Source: Clavibacter michiganensis (GTDB lineage Bacteria; Actinomycetota; Actinomycetes; Actinomycetales; Microbacteriaceae). From it: a DNA stretch of 64,000 nucleotides. Positions within the stretch are counted from its first letter, which is position 1, and each line of letters starts with the position of its first letter. The position numbers and the translations under genes are program-made. This document shows positions 35,988 through 43,058 of this stretch, piece after piece. The DNA lies in contig NZ_MDJZ01000011.1 of assembly GCF_002151125.1 (NCBI RefSeq), positions 124,001 through 188,000 of the forward strand. The letters are read 5' to 3'. The notes beneath the pieces were generated by a model. It had not been told where the DNA came from, made no database searches, and saw nothing but the letters and a program-made list of their open reading frames with translations.

Positions 35988-36007
35988 GGGCCGACGGGAG
36001 TCGGCCC
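35988..36007 (+). terminator. Terminator hairpin after azoR
   Basis: GGGCCGAC-ggga-GTCGGCCC, perfect 8-bp stem and 4-base loop, 17 bases after the stop. No T-run, as usual here. Confidence 0.6.
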
Positions 36008-36136
36008 ACGGTGCGTGCCCTCGCCGTCAGTCGTCGAGGGCCTCAGCCGCTCGGCGTCGAGCCCGCCCTCGCTCGTGCCGGACTCGATCCGAACCCACCT
36101 CGACGACGGTCCCGAGCGGTGTCCTGGCGTGCGGCG

Positions 36137-36763
36137 TCACAGGACCGCGGCGAACAGCAGCGCGTAGACGGCGGCGCCCAGCGCGCTCAGCACGACCGCG
36201 ACCACGCGGTCCCGCAGCCGATCGAGTCGCCGGAGGGCGACACACGCGAGCACGGCGACGCCGATCAGGATGCTGAGGGCCCAGTAGAGCCACCCCGTCG
36301 TCTCGACCACGCGGGACAAGCCCCAGATCCCGTCGCCGACCATGACCGCCGCCAGGACCGCGACGCCCGCCGCCCGGCGGATGCCCGACGCGGAGTGCCA
36401 GGCCAGCCCGGCGACTCCGAGGACCGGGCCGGCGGGCGTCGCCACGAGGAAGTAGAAGTCGCCCGGTCCGTACGAGTCCGGGAACCCGCGCAGCGTCGAG
36501 ACGAGCGCGTATCCCTGCAGCAGCGCGTGGAAGACCACCAGTCCCAACCCCGCGGCGATCCACCATCGGCGCGCGCTCCGCCGCCGGGTCGACGCGGCGA
36601 CCACCGCGAAGGCCAGCAGCGTCCAGCCGCTGTTGGAGTTGGCGAACGAACGCAGGGCATCCGGCAGGTACTGCTGCGCGAACGACGTGGCACCGCCGAG
36701 CAGGAGTCCGAGGGCCGCTCCGAGGAGCCACCAGCCGAGCGCATGTGCAACGGAACGTCCCAT
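36137..36763 (-). CDS. Hypothetical membrane protein (DUF6518-like)
   Basis: 208 residues with six hydrophobic segments: ALGWWLLGAALGLLLGG, GWTLLAFAVVAAS, WWIAAGLGLVVFHALLQGYAL, FYFLVATPAGPVLGVAGLAW, AAGVAVLAAVMVGDGIWGL, LYWALSILIGVAVLACVAL and VVAVVLSALGAAVYALLF. Conserved PDSYGPGDFYFLVATPAGP suggests the DUF6518 family; that name is from memory of the pattern. Start MGRSVAHA at 36763; an upstream in-frame ATG at 36814 is less likely. Confidence 0.65.
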   Translation of the reverse strand: MGRSVAHALGWWLLGAALGLLLGGATSFAQQYLPDALRSFANSNSGWTLLAFAVVAASTRRRSARRWWIAAGLGLVVFHALLQGYALVSTLRGFPDSYGPGDFYFLVATPAGPVLGVAGLAWHSASGIRRAAGVAVLAAVMVGDGIWGLSRVVETTGWLYWALSILIGVAVLACVALRRLDRLRDRVVAVVLSALGAAVYALLFAAVL

Positions 36764-36884
36764 GACCTCAGCATCGCAGCGGCCGTCGTCCCCGTCGTCG
36801 GCCGCGAGGAGCATCTCGGCGGTGGGAAGACGCGACCGGAGGGGGAGGGATCGCCGGCCGCCGGGTCCTCTGGGACGGGGTCGC

Positions 36885-37382
36885 CTACCGTTCGCGCTCC
36901 AGCGTGAGCTCCTGCGTCGGTGCCGACTCGAACCGGAGGGTGACGCTGATCGGATCGGTGGCGCGCAGCGCCGGGGGCAAGGCCAGGGCGTAGCTCGTGG
37001 GGCCGGAGTCCGCCGTGCACGCCCCGCCGCCGGTGGCCGTCATCTCGATCTCGAGCGCGCCGCCGTCCTCGTCCAGGGCGGTCGGGGCGTAGGGGCAGGT
37101 CGAGGAGCCGTAGGTCGTGACGAAGAAGCGCACCCCGGGCTCGATCCACCCCAGCGTCGGGGTCGTGTCATGCGTGCCGTCCGGGCCGAGGGTCCCGGGG
37201 CCGGCGCCCGCGTAGGGCTCGCCGATCACGGTGGGGCTGCCGGCGGTGCAGGCGACGAGCAGAGACGCGCACGCCAGGAGCGCCGCGGTCGCGGACAGGA
37301 AGCGGAGGGGCCGCGACCGGTGATGCAGGGGCGGGCGCGCGGCGGGGCGTCGGTCCCGCACGGTCGCCTCGGGTTTCTGCAT
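36885..37382 (-). CDS. Hypothetical lipoprotein
   Basis: 165 residues. A long basic N-terminus leads into a hydrophobic signal (FLSATAALLACASLL) and a lipobox LLVAC with the acylated Cys at about 45, so it should be anchored to the outer face of the membrane. The mature part has two further Cys (STCPYAP, GGACTAD) that could form a disulfide. No named domain. The unusually long stretch before the signal suggests that the true start may be internal, but no better ATG or GTG is seen. Confidence 0.6.
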   Translation of the reverse strand: MQKPEATVRDRRPAARPPLHHRSRPLRFLSATAALLACASLLVACTAGSPTVIGEPYAGAGPGTLGPDGTHDTTPTLGWIEPGVRFFVTTYGSSTCPYAPTALDEDGGALEIEMTATGGGACTADSGPTSYALALPPALRATDPISVTLRFESAPTQELTLERER

Positions 37383-37487
37383 GCGATCAGTGTGCGGCGT
37401 GCTCGGCTCGCGCGGGCGCGGCCGGGGCGATCTCGAGGGTCCGCGTGCGCGTTCCCGACGTGGAGCGCGGAGGCGAGGACCTCCCTG

Positions 37488-37943
37488 CTAGATCCCGACG
37501 CCTCCGGTGGGCGCGGCGCCGACGCGGTCGACGAAGCCGCGCAGGGTGTCGCGGAGCCCCGTGAGCTCGGCGATCGACATCCCGGTGCGGGCGGCGATCC
37601 GGCCGGGCACGTGCTCGGCCTGCTCCCGCAGCGCGCGCCCGGTGTCGGTGAGGGTCACGCGCACGACGCGCTCGTCCTCGTCGCTGCGCGCCCGTCGCAC
37701 CAGCCCGGCCGCCTCGAGGCGCTTGAGGAGGGGCGTCAGCGTCGCGGGCTCGAGCTGGAGGGAGCCGCCGAGGTCGGAGATCGACCTGCCGTCGCGCTCC
37801 CAGAGCGCGAGCATCACGAGGTACTGCGGATGCGTGAGACCCAGCGGCTCGAGGATCGGCCGGTACAGGGACACGACGGTCCGAGCTGCCAGGACGGCGG
37901 CGAAGCACACCTGGTCGTCGAGGGTGAGGGGATCCGTGCTCAT
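37488..37943 (-). CDS. MarR-family regulator, OhrR-like
   Basis: 151-residue winged-helix regulator with the peroxide-sensor pattern: a Cys near the N-terminus in LDDQVCFAAVLAAR (Cys13), YRPILEPLGLTHPQYLVMLALWE at 27-49, LEPATLTPLLKRLEAAGLV and RSDEDERVVRVTLTDTG. This is the OhrR arrangement, in which the Cys is oxidised by organic peroxides. No ohr gene is adjacent; the divergent gene is a small zinc-ribbon-like protein. AAGGA lies 7 bases upstream. An 8-bp inverted repeat upstream is the likely operator. Confidence 0.85.
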   Translation of the reverse strand: MSTDPLTLDDQVCFAAVLAARTVVSLYRPILEPLGLTHPQYLVMLALWERDGRSISDLGGSLQLEPATLTPLLKRLEAAGLVRRARSDEDERVVRVTLTDTGRALREQAEHVPGRIAARTGMSIAELTGLRDTLRGFVDRVGAAPTGGVGI

Positions 37944-37993
37944 CTCATGTCCTTCTTCCCGTGCGGGCGCCCGGCCGTGGACCCGGGAGCATC

Positions 37994-38026
37994 TACCGCG
38001 TACACTAAATACTATGACACGCGGTA
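37994..38026. promoter_or_regulatory. Inverted repeat operator in the MarR divergent region
   Basis: TACCGCGT (37994-38001) and ACGCGGTA (38019-38026) are exact inverted copies around a 17-base A/T-rich centre. The right arm covers the first codons of the divergent small gene (ATG 38014), so binding would block both promoters and the small gene's start. Confidence 0.6.
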
Positions 38027-38250
38027 CTGGGGACAAGGGCGGACAGCCGCGCGAGCGCGGATTCGGGGCGGCCATCGAGCGGTTCAACGAGCGGCTGCGC
38101 CCGTACCTCGGCGCGCCGCCGCTGGGCCCGTACACGGACGACCCGGTGCCCGCGCCGCAGTCGCGGCTCTGCCCGATGTGCGGCAAGCCGATGCCGGACC
38201 ACGACATCGATCGGTCCGGCGCGCGCACGCAGGTGCGCTGCCCCGCCTGA
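38014..38250 (+). CDS. Small protein with Cys pair (zinc-ribbon-like)
   Basis: 78 residues: basic N-terminus, ERFNERLRPYLGAPPLGPYTDDP, then RLCPMCGKPMPDHDIDRSG and a final RCPA. The CPMC pair plus the C-terminal Cys could bind zinc or act in redox chemistry. No named domain. Likely leaderless: the ATG follows an A/T-rich TAAATACT patch without a Shine-Dalgarno site. Its start codon lies inside the putative OhrR-like operator, so it is probably peroxide-regulated (inference). Confidence 0.65.
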   Translation: MTRGTGDKGGQPRERGFGAAIERFNERLRPYLGAPPLGPYTDDPVPAPQSRLCPMCGKPMPDHDIDRSGARTQVRCPA

Positions 38251-38350
38251 GGCGGCCGCGCGCCGGCCAGGGCGTCCGCCGGGGGTCTGGCACAGTGATC
38301 CGCGACGGCGCGATCCCGGCGTCGTCCCCCTGTCCGGATCGGAGGATCCC

Positions 38351-39247
38351 CTGCTCACCGGTCTCAGCGCCTTCCCCCTGACGCCGCTGCGCGACGGCAC
38401 CGTCGACGAGGCCGCGTACGCCGGCCTCGTCGAGCGGGCCGCCGCCGCCGGCGTCGACTCGATCACCGCGCTCGGGTCGACGGGCTCGTACATGTACCTC
38501 GACCGCGAGGAGCGCCGCCGGGTCGCGACCGCCGCGGTGGATCACGCGGGGGAGACCCCGGTGATCGTCGGCATCGGGGCGCTGCGCACGTCGCAGGTCC
38601 TCGCCCTCGCGGAGGACGCGCAGCAGGCGGGCGCGAGCGCGGTCCTGCTGGCGCCGGTGACGTACCAGGCGCTCACGGACGACGAGGTGCACGGCCTGTT
38701 CGAGGACGTCACCGCGGAGCTGTCCGTGCCGCTGGTCGTCTACGACAATCCCGGCACCACGCACGTGGCCTTCACCGACGACCTCTACGAGAGCATCGCC
38801 CGGCTGCCCCGTGTCGCGTCGATCAAGATCCCCGGGGTCCCCGCGGATCCGGCCGAGGCCGCCGCCCGCGTTCGGGCAATCCGCGATCGCGTCCCCGCGT
38901 CGGTGACCGTCGGGGTGTCCGGCGACGGCTCGGCCGCGGCGGGACTCGTCGCCGGCTGCGATGCCTGGTACTCCGTCATCGGCGGCACCCTCCCGAAGGC
39001 CGCGCTGGCCATCACCCGCGCGGCCCGGGCGGGGGATCCCGCCGCCGCGATGGCGGAGTCGGCGCGGCTGCAGCCGCTCTGGGACCTGTTCGCCGAGCAC
39101 GGCGGCAGCTACCGGGTGGTCGCCGCGATCGCCGAGCACCTCGGCCTCGTCGCGCCGGACTGCCTGCCGCGGCCGGTCCGGGGCCTCAATGCGGCCGGGC
39201 GCGCGCAGGTCGCGCGGGTCGTGGCGGCGCTCGACCTCGGCGCCTGA
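38351..39247 (+). CDS. DapA-family aldolase/lyase starting at CTG
   Basis: 298 residues if started at CTG 38351. Family: class I DapA superfamily, (beta/alpha)8. Seen: LTGLSAFPLTPLRDG at the N-terminus, ALGSTGSYMYL at about 40-50 (the TGE/TGS loop), catalytic Tyr in VVYDNPGTTHV at about 135, Schiff-base Lys in SIKIPG at about 160. No ATG, GTG or TTG gives an intact first strand; GGAGG lies 5 bases before the CTG, an ideal ribosome site. A start at 38492 would delete the first 47 residues including the active-site loop. Substrate unknown; not clearly dihydrodipicolinate synthase. Confidence 0.8.
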   Translation: MLTGLSAFPLTPLRDGTVDEAAYAGLVERAAAAGVDSITALGSTGSYMYLDREERRRVATAAVDHAGETPVIVGIGALRTSQVLALAEDAQQAGASAVLLAPVTYQALTDDEVHGLFEDVTAELSVPLVVYDNPGTTHVAFTDDLYESIARLPRVASIKIPGVPADPAEAAARVRAIRDRVPASVTVGVSGDGSAAAGLVAGCDAWYSVIGGTLPKAALAITRAARAGDPAAAMAESARLQPLWDLFAEHGGSYRVVAAIAEHLGLVAPDCLPRPVRGLNAAGRAQVARVVAALDLGA

Positions 39248-39294
39248 TCCGCCTGACCGCGGCCGCAGCCATCTCGCTGGGGGATGATGCTCCC

Positions 39295-39504
39295 ATGGCA
39301 ACCGACGTCGACTACGACCAGATCATCCGGGACTCCACCGAGCAGCTGCGCACGAAGTACCCGGACCGCCCGGAGGCGGAGCTGCGGGCGGTCGTGGAGG
39401 AGGAGCTGGCGACCCTCCGGGATGCGACCGTGCAGGACTACCTCTCCGTGCTCACCGTCCGCGCGGCGAAGAAGCGCATCAAGGTGGAGCGACGGGCCGA
39501 CTGA
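39295..39504 (+). CDS. Three-helix-bundle dimerization domain protein of the ars locus
   Basis: 69 residues, all helical: DYDQIIRDSTEQLRTKYPD, EAELRAVVEEELATLRDATVQDYLSVLTVRAAKKRI (in two pieces, 28-62). This matches the small three-helix-bundle domain that in actinobacteria is found free or fused to arsenate reductase-type LMW phosphatases. Its place next to arsO, arsC and acr3 supports a helper role in arsenic resistance. Convergent with arsO, 29 bases apart. Confidence 0.7.
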   Translation: MATDVDYDQIIRDSTEQLRTKYPDRPEAELRAVVEEELATLRDATVQDYLSVLTVRAAKKRIKVERRAD

Positions 39505-39533
39505 CCCGTACTCGCCCTGCGCCATCGCGCGGA

Positions 39534-40859
39534 TCACGCGCAGCAGCTCGACCCGTCGGATCCCGTGCCGATGCCGGTCGAGCACACCCCGGTCTCGGGG
39601 AGGACGAGGTGCACGCGCCGAGCGGCGTCGTGGTCGCCGGCGAGCTCGTCGGCGATGGAGCGCACCTGCTCGTAGCCGGTGGCGAGCAGGAACGTGGGTG
39701 CGCGGCCGTAGCTCTTCATGCCGGCGATGAAGAACCCGGGCTCCGGGTGGGCGAGCTCCGTGACGCCGTGGGCGGGCACCGTGCCGCAGGAGTGCAGGGC
39801 CGGGTCGATCAGCGGCGCGAGCAGGCGCGGCGCCTCGACGACCTCGTCCAGCGACAGCCGGATCTCGCGCAGCATCTCCAGGTCCGGGCGGAACCCGGTC
39901 GCGGCGACGACGACGTCGGCCTCGACCCGGTGCGGGGCGTTCCTCCGCCGCCCGATGAGCGCGACCCGGTCATCGTCGGCGGCGTCGACCCGGTCGATCT
40001 CGAACCGGTCGACGAGGGTGATGGCGCCCTGGCGGACGAGGTCGTGGACGATCCCGCCGAGCGCGCCGCGCTCGGGCAGCTCATCCCCTGCGGATCCGGA
40101 GACGCGGACGGGGCTGGTGGAGCGGATCGCCCAGGTGATGGTGGTGCCGCGTTCCTCGCGGGCGAGGGCGGCGAGCTCGATGAGCGTGTTCGCGGCCGAG
40201 TGGCCGGCGCCGACCACGACCACGTGCCGGCCGGCGAACCGGTTCCAGTCCGCGCCCTGGACGTCGGGCAGGGCGTGGCTGATGCGGTCCGCGACCTCGG
40301 CCGGGACCGCGGGTGCGAGGCCGTCGGAGGTGAGGGGGTTGGGGGAGTCGTAGGTGCCGGAGGTGTCGATGACGGCCCGGGCGAGGACGTCCTCGGTCCC
40401 CGCGCCGGTGTCGAGGCGGAGGAGGAACGGGGCGGATGCGCGCCGGGCGGAGCGGGTGCGGTCCATGCCCTGCCGGCTGACCGCTCGCACGCGCGTCCCG
40501 TACCGGATCCGCGGGGCGAGCTCGGGCGTCGCCGCGAGCGGGCCGAGGTAGGCGTCGACGAGGTCGTGCCCGGTCGGCAGGCGCTTCGCCGCGGGTGCGT
40601 CCCAGCCGGCGGCGTCGAGGAGTCGTCCGGCGGCATCGTCGACGAGGTGCTCCCACGGGGAGAACAGGCGGGTGTGGCCCCACCCCCGGACCGCGGCGCC
40701 GGCGGTGCGGCCCGCTTCGTAGACGCGGACCTCGATTCCCCGCTCGAGCAGCTGCGCGGCCGCCGCGAGCCCGACGGGGCCCGCGCCGATGATCGCGACG
40801 GGCAGCCCGGCGAGCCGCCGCTCGTCCATGCGGGGCGGGACGGTGAGGGTCATCGACAT
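39534..40859 (-). CDS. arsO: ArsO-like FAD-dependent monooxygenase/oxidoreductase
   Basis: 441-residue flavoprotein of the type found in actinobacterial ars operons. Seen: FAD loop IIGAGPVGLAAAAQL at about 23-37, WGHTRLFSPW at about 61, second Rossmann loop VVVVGAGHSAANTL at about 215, ATGFRPD at about 309. The C-terminus carries C-STGIGTGSDGSSCC, a vicinal Cys pair plus one Cys that could bind As(III). AAGGAG precedes the ATG. Last gene of the acr3-arsC-arsO operon. The exact reaction is unproven for the family. Confidence 0.82.
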   Translation of the reverse strand: MSMTLTVPPRMDERRLAGLPVAIIGAGPVGLAAAAQLLERGIEVRVYEAGRTAGAAVRGWGHTRLFSPWEHLVDDAAGRLLDAAGWDAPAAKRLPTGHDLVDAYLGPLAATPELAPRIRYGTRVRAVSRQGMDRTRSARRASAPFLLRLDTGAGTEDVLARAVIDTSGTYDSPNPLTSDGLAPAVPAEVADRISHALPDVQGADWNRFAGRHVVVVGAGHSAANTLIELAALAREERGTTITWAIRSTSPVRVSGSAGDELPERGALGGIVHDLVRQGAITLVDRFEIDRVDAADDDRVALIGRRRNAPHRVEADVVVAATGFRPDLEMLREIRLSLDEVVEAPRLLAPLIDPALHSCGTVPAHGVTELAHPEPGFFIAGMKSYGRAPTFLLATGYEQVRSIADELAGDHDAARRVHLVLPETGVCSTGIGTGSDGSSCCA

Positions 40860-40888
40860 CCGCTGCTCCTTCGTGGGTGGCCTGCGGG

Positions 40889-41314
40889 TCAGCGGGTCGC
40901 GGGCAGGAGCTCGGCGAGGAGCTGCTGCACACGGCCCTTGATGTCGTCGCGGATGGGGCGGACCTCGTCGAGGCCCTTGCCCTTGGGGTCGGTGAGCTCC
41001 CAGTCCTCGTACCTCTTGCCGGGGAAGATCGGGCAGACGTCGCCGCAGCCCATCGTGATGACGACGTCGGAGTCCCTCACCTGCTCGGTGGTCATCAGCT
41101 GCGGGACGGCCCGGGAGATGTCGATGCCCTCCTCGGCCATGGCCTGGATCGCGACCGGGTTGATCTGGTCGCCGGGCTCGGATCCGCCGGAGCGGACCTG
41201 CACGGCGCCGCCGGAGAGCTCGCGCATGTACCCGGCGGCCATCTGCGAGCGGCCGGCGTTGTGGATGCAGACGAACAGGACGGTCGGGGCAGCGGTGGTG
41301 GTGGTGTCGGTCAT
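40889..41314 (-). CDS. arsC: Arsenate reductase (LMW phosphatase fold)
   Basis: 141 residues. Active-site loop VCIHNAGRSQMA (nucleophilic Cys about 16, with the CX5R variant of thiol arsenate reductases), SGGSEPGDQINPVA, then VVITMGCGDVCPIFPGKRYEDWELTDP with two further Cys typical of the reductase branch. Reduces arsenate to arsenite for export by Acr3; electron donor thioredoxin or mycoredoxin (family knowledge). Second gene of the operon, with GGAGCT before the ATG. Confidence 0.93.
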   Translation of the reverse strand: MTDTTTTAAPTVLFVCIHNAGRSQMAAGYMRELSGGAVQVRSGGSEPGDQINPVAIQAMAEEGIDISRAVPQLMTTEQVRDSDVVITMGCGDVCPIFPGKRYEDWELTDPKGKGLDEVRPIRDDIKGRVQQLLAELLPATR

Positions 41315-41344
41315 CGGGAGCTCCTTGACGTGTGCGGTGCGGGG

Positions 41345-42454
41345 TCAGGCCCGGTCGGCGACCGGGTCGAGCGCGGGGGCGGCATCGGCCGCGTCGGGCG
41401 TGCGGGCGGGGAACAGGCGCGGACGCAGCCACAGGGCCGCGTAGACGAGGGCGAGCAGCGCCGGCACCTCGATCAGCGGGCCGACGATCCCCGCGAGCGC
41501 CTGCCCGGAGGTCGCGCCGAAGGTCCCGATGGCGACCGCGATGGCGAGCTCGAAGTTGTTGCCCGCGGCGGTGAAGGCGAGGGTCGTGGTGCGCTCGTAG
41601 CCGAGGCCCACGGCCTTGCCGAGCAGGAACCCGACGAGGAACGTGACCGCGAAGTAGATCACCAGCGGGATCGCGATGCGGACGACGTCGAGTGGCCGGT
41701 CGATGACCTGCTGCCCCTGCAGGGCGAACAGCATGACGATCGTGAACAGCAGCCCGTAGAGCGCGAACGGCCCGACCTTGGGCAGGAACCGGTCCTCGTA
41801 CCAGGCGCGGCCCTTCGCGCGCTCGCCGACGCGGCGGGACAGGTAGCCGGCGAGCAGCGGGATCCCGAGGAACACCAGCACGGATGCGGTGATCGCCCAG
41901 AACGAGAACTCCGCGCTCGTGGTCGCGAGTCCCAGCCAGGACGGCAGGAGCTGGAGGTAGAACCAGCCCAGCGCGCCGAACGCGAGGACCTGGAAGACGC
42001 TGTTGACCGCGACGAGGAACGCGGCCGCCTCCCGGTCGCCGCAGGCGAGGTCGTTCCAGATCAGCACCATCGCGATGCAGCGCGCGAGGCCGACGACGAT
42101 CAGGCCCGTCCGGTACTCCGGCAGGTCCGGGAGCAGCAGCCACGCGAGGGCGAACATCAGGGCGGGGCCGACGATCCAGTTCATGGCGAGCGAGGAGATC
42201 AGCAGCCGCCGGTCGCCGGCGACCTGGCGGGCGTCGGAGTAGCGGACCTTCGCGAGCACCGGGTACATCATCACCAGCAGGCCGACCGCGATCGGCACGC
42301 TGATGGATCCGACGCTGAACGCGTGGAGCGCCTCGCCGACCGCCGGCGCGAAGACGGCGAGCAGGAGGCCGGCGCCCATCGCGGCGAGGATCCACACCGG
42401 CAGCAGCCGGTCGGTGGTGCCGAGGCGGGCGGGGGCGGGAGCAGGGGAGGGCAT
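41345..42454 (-). CDS. acr3: Arsenite efflux transporter Acr3
   Basis: 369-residue ten-helix membrane carrier exporting As(III). Seen: VGLLVMMYPVLAKVRYSD at about 58-75, the signature ARCIAMVLIWNDLACGD at about 125-141 with the essential Cys, and AFTAAGNNFELAIAVAIG near residue 300. ATG at 42454 is chosen because the alternative ATG at 42490 sits inside the ArsR operator. First gene of the minus-strand ars operon. Confidence 0.93.
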   Translation of the reverse strand: MPSPAPAPARLGTTDRLLPVWILAAMGAGLLLAVFAPAVGEALHAFSVGSISVPIAVGLLVMMYPVLAKVRYSDARQVAGDRRLLISSLAMNWIVGPALMFALAWLLLPDLPEYRTGLIVVGLARCIAMVLIWNDLACGDREAAAFLVAVNSVFQVLAFGALGWFYLQLLPSWLGLATTSAEFSFWAITASVLVFLGIPLLAGYLSRRVGERAKGRAWYEDRFLPKVGPFALYGLLFTIVMLFALQGQQVIDRPLDVVRIAIPLVIYFAVTFLVGFLLGKAVGLGYERTTTLAFTAAGNNFELAIAVAIGTFGATSGQALAGIVGPLIEVPALLALVYAALWLRPRLFPARTPDAADAAPALDPVADRA

Positions 42455-42487
42455 CGAGGGGTGTCGCGTCTTCCGGTCGGCGGGAGG

Positions 42488-42505
42488 CATCGACGTGCGT
42501 CGATG
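42488..42505. promoter_or_regulatory. ArsR operator box 1
   Basis: CATCGACG-tg-CGTCGATG, perfect 8-bp arms. It covers the expected transcription start of acr3; TATGCT (minus strand, 42511-42516) is the matching -10 box. Confidence 0.7.
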
Positions 42506-42523
42506 ATGCGAGCATAGCCATCG

Positions 42524-42541
42524 CATCGACGCGTGTCGATG
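42524..42541. promoter_or_regulatory. ArsR operator box 2
   Basis: CATCGAC-gcgt-GTCGATG, 7-bp perfect arms, 36 bp from box 1 and 18 bases before the arsR ATG. Twin boxes allow one ArsR to control both directions. Confidence 0.7.
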
Positions 42542-42559
42542 TGTGGGAGGATCGACCGC

Positions 42560-42910
42560 ATGGCCGTCCTCGACATGCTCCCCATCACCGACGTGGCGGC
42601 GTGCTGCGCGCCCCTCACCCGGGAGGCGATGGGCGCCGAGAACGCCGAGAAGCTCGCCCGGTCGCTGCGCGCGATCGCGGATCCGGCCCGGCTCCGGCTC
42701 ATCTCGATGGTCGCCGCGCACGACGGCCAGGAGGCGTGCGTCTGCGACCTCACCGAGCCCCTCGGGCTCGGCCAGTCGACCGTGTCGCACCACCTCAAGG
42801 TCCTCGTCGACGCCGGCATCCTGACCCGCGACAAGCGCGGCACGTGGGCCTACTACCGGCTCGTCCCGGGCGCGCTCGATTCCCTCGCCGGCCTCATCGC
42901 CACCGTCTGA
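42560..42910 (+). CDS. arsR: ArsR/SmtB arsenic-responsive repressor
   Basis: 116-residue winged-helix repressor. Seen: vicinal Cys15-Cys16 (AACCAPL) and Cys60/Cys62 in [25 protein letters not shown] (by pieces, 59-83). The Cys15/16 plus a Cys in the 55-62 region resembles the Corynebacterium-type As(III) site rather than the CVCDL-only site of the E. coli type; both are present here. GGGAGG 9 bases upstream supports ATG 42560 over 42533. Divergent from acr3-arsC-arsO. Confidence 0.93.
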   Translation: MAVLDMLPITDVAACCAPLTREAMGAENAEKLARSLRAIADPARLRLISMVAAHDGQEACVCDLTEPLGLGQSTVSHHLKVLVDAGILTRDKRGTWAYYRLVPGALDSLAGLIATV

Positions 42911-42987
42911 GGCTCGGCCTCGCGGGGCAGGGCGTCGCTCCGGGGGATGGCGAGAGCGCACCGACGGAGGACGGGGCCGGCGGTGGA

Positions 42988-42993
42988 TACGCT
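42988..42993 (+). promoter_or_regulatory. Candidate -10 box of the prpDB operon, with short leader ORF
   Basis: TACGCT ends 6 bases before a GTG at 43000 that opens a 16-codon ORF ([16 protein letters not shown]) ending at TGA 43048-43050, just before the prpD ribosome site. It may encode a leaderless leader peptide; otherwise it is simply the promoter. Confidence 0.35.
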
Positions 42994-43058
42994 GGACCGG
43001 TGCCGCGCGGACGGGGCCAGGAGCCCTCCGCGACAGGCGCCCGACCGTGAGGAAGAGC

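Noticed and set aside
38492-39247. Starting the DapA-family gene at 38492
   Set aside because: It would cut off 47 residues including the first strand and active-site loop, while a CTG with an ideal ribosome site explains the full length.
42533-42910. Starting arsR at ATG 42533
   Set aside because: It lies inside the second operator box and lacks a ribosome site; ATG 42560 has GGGAGG upstream and places the vicinal Cys at 15/16.
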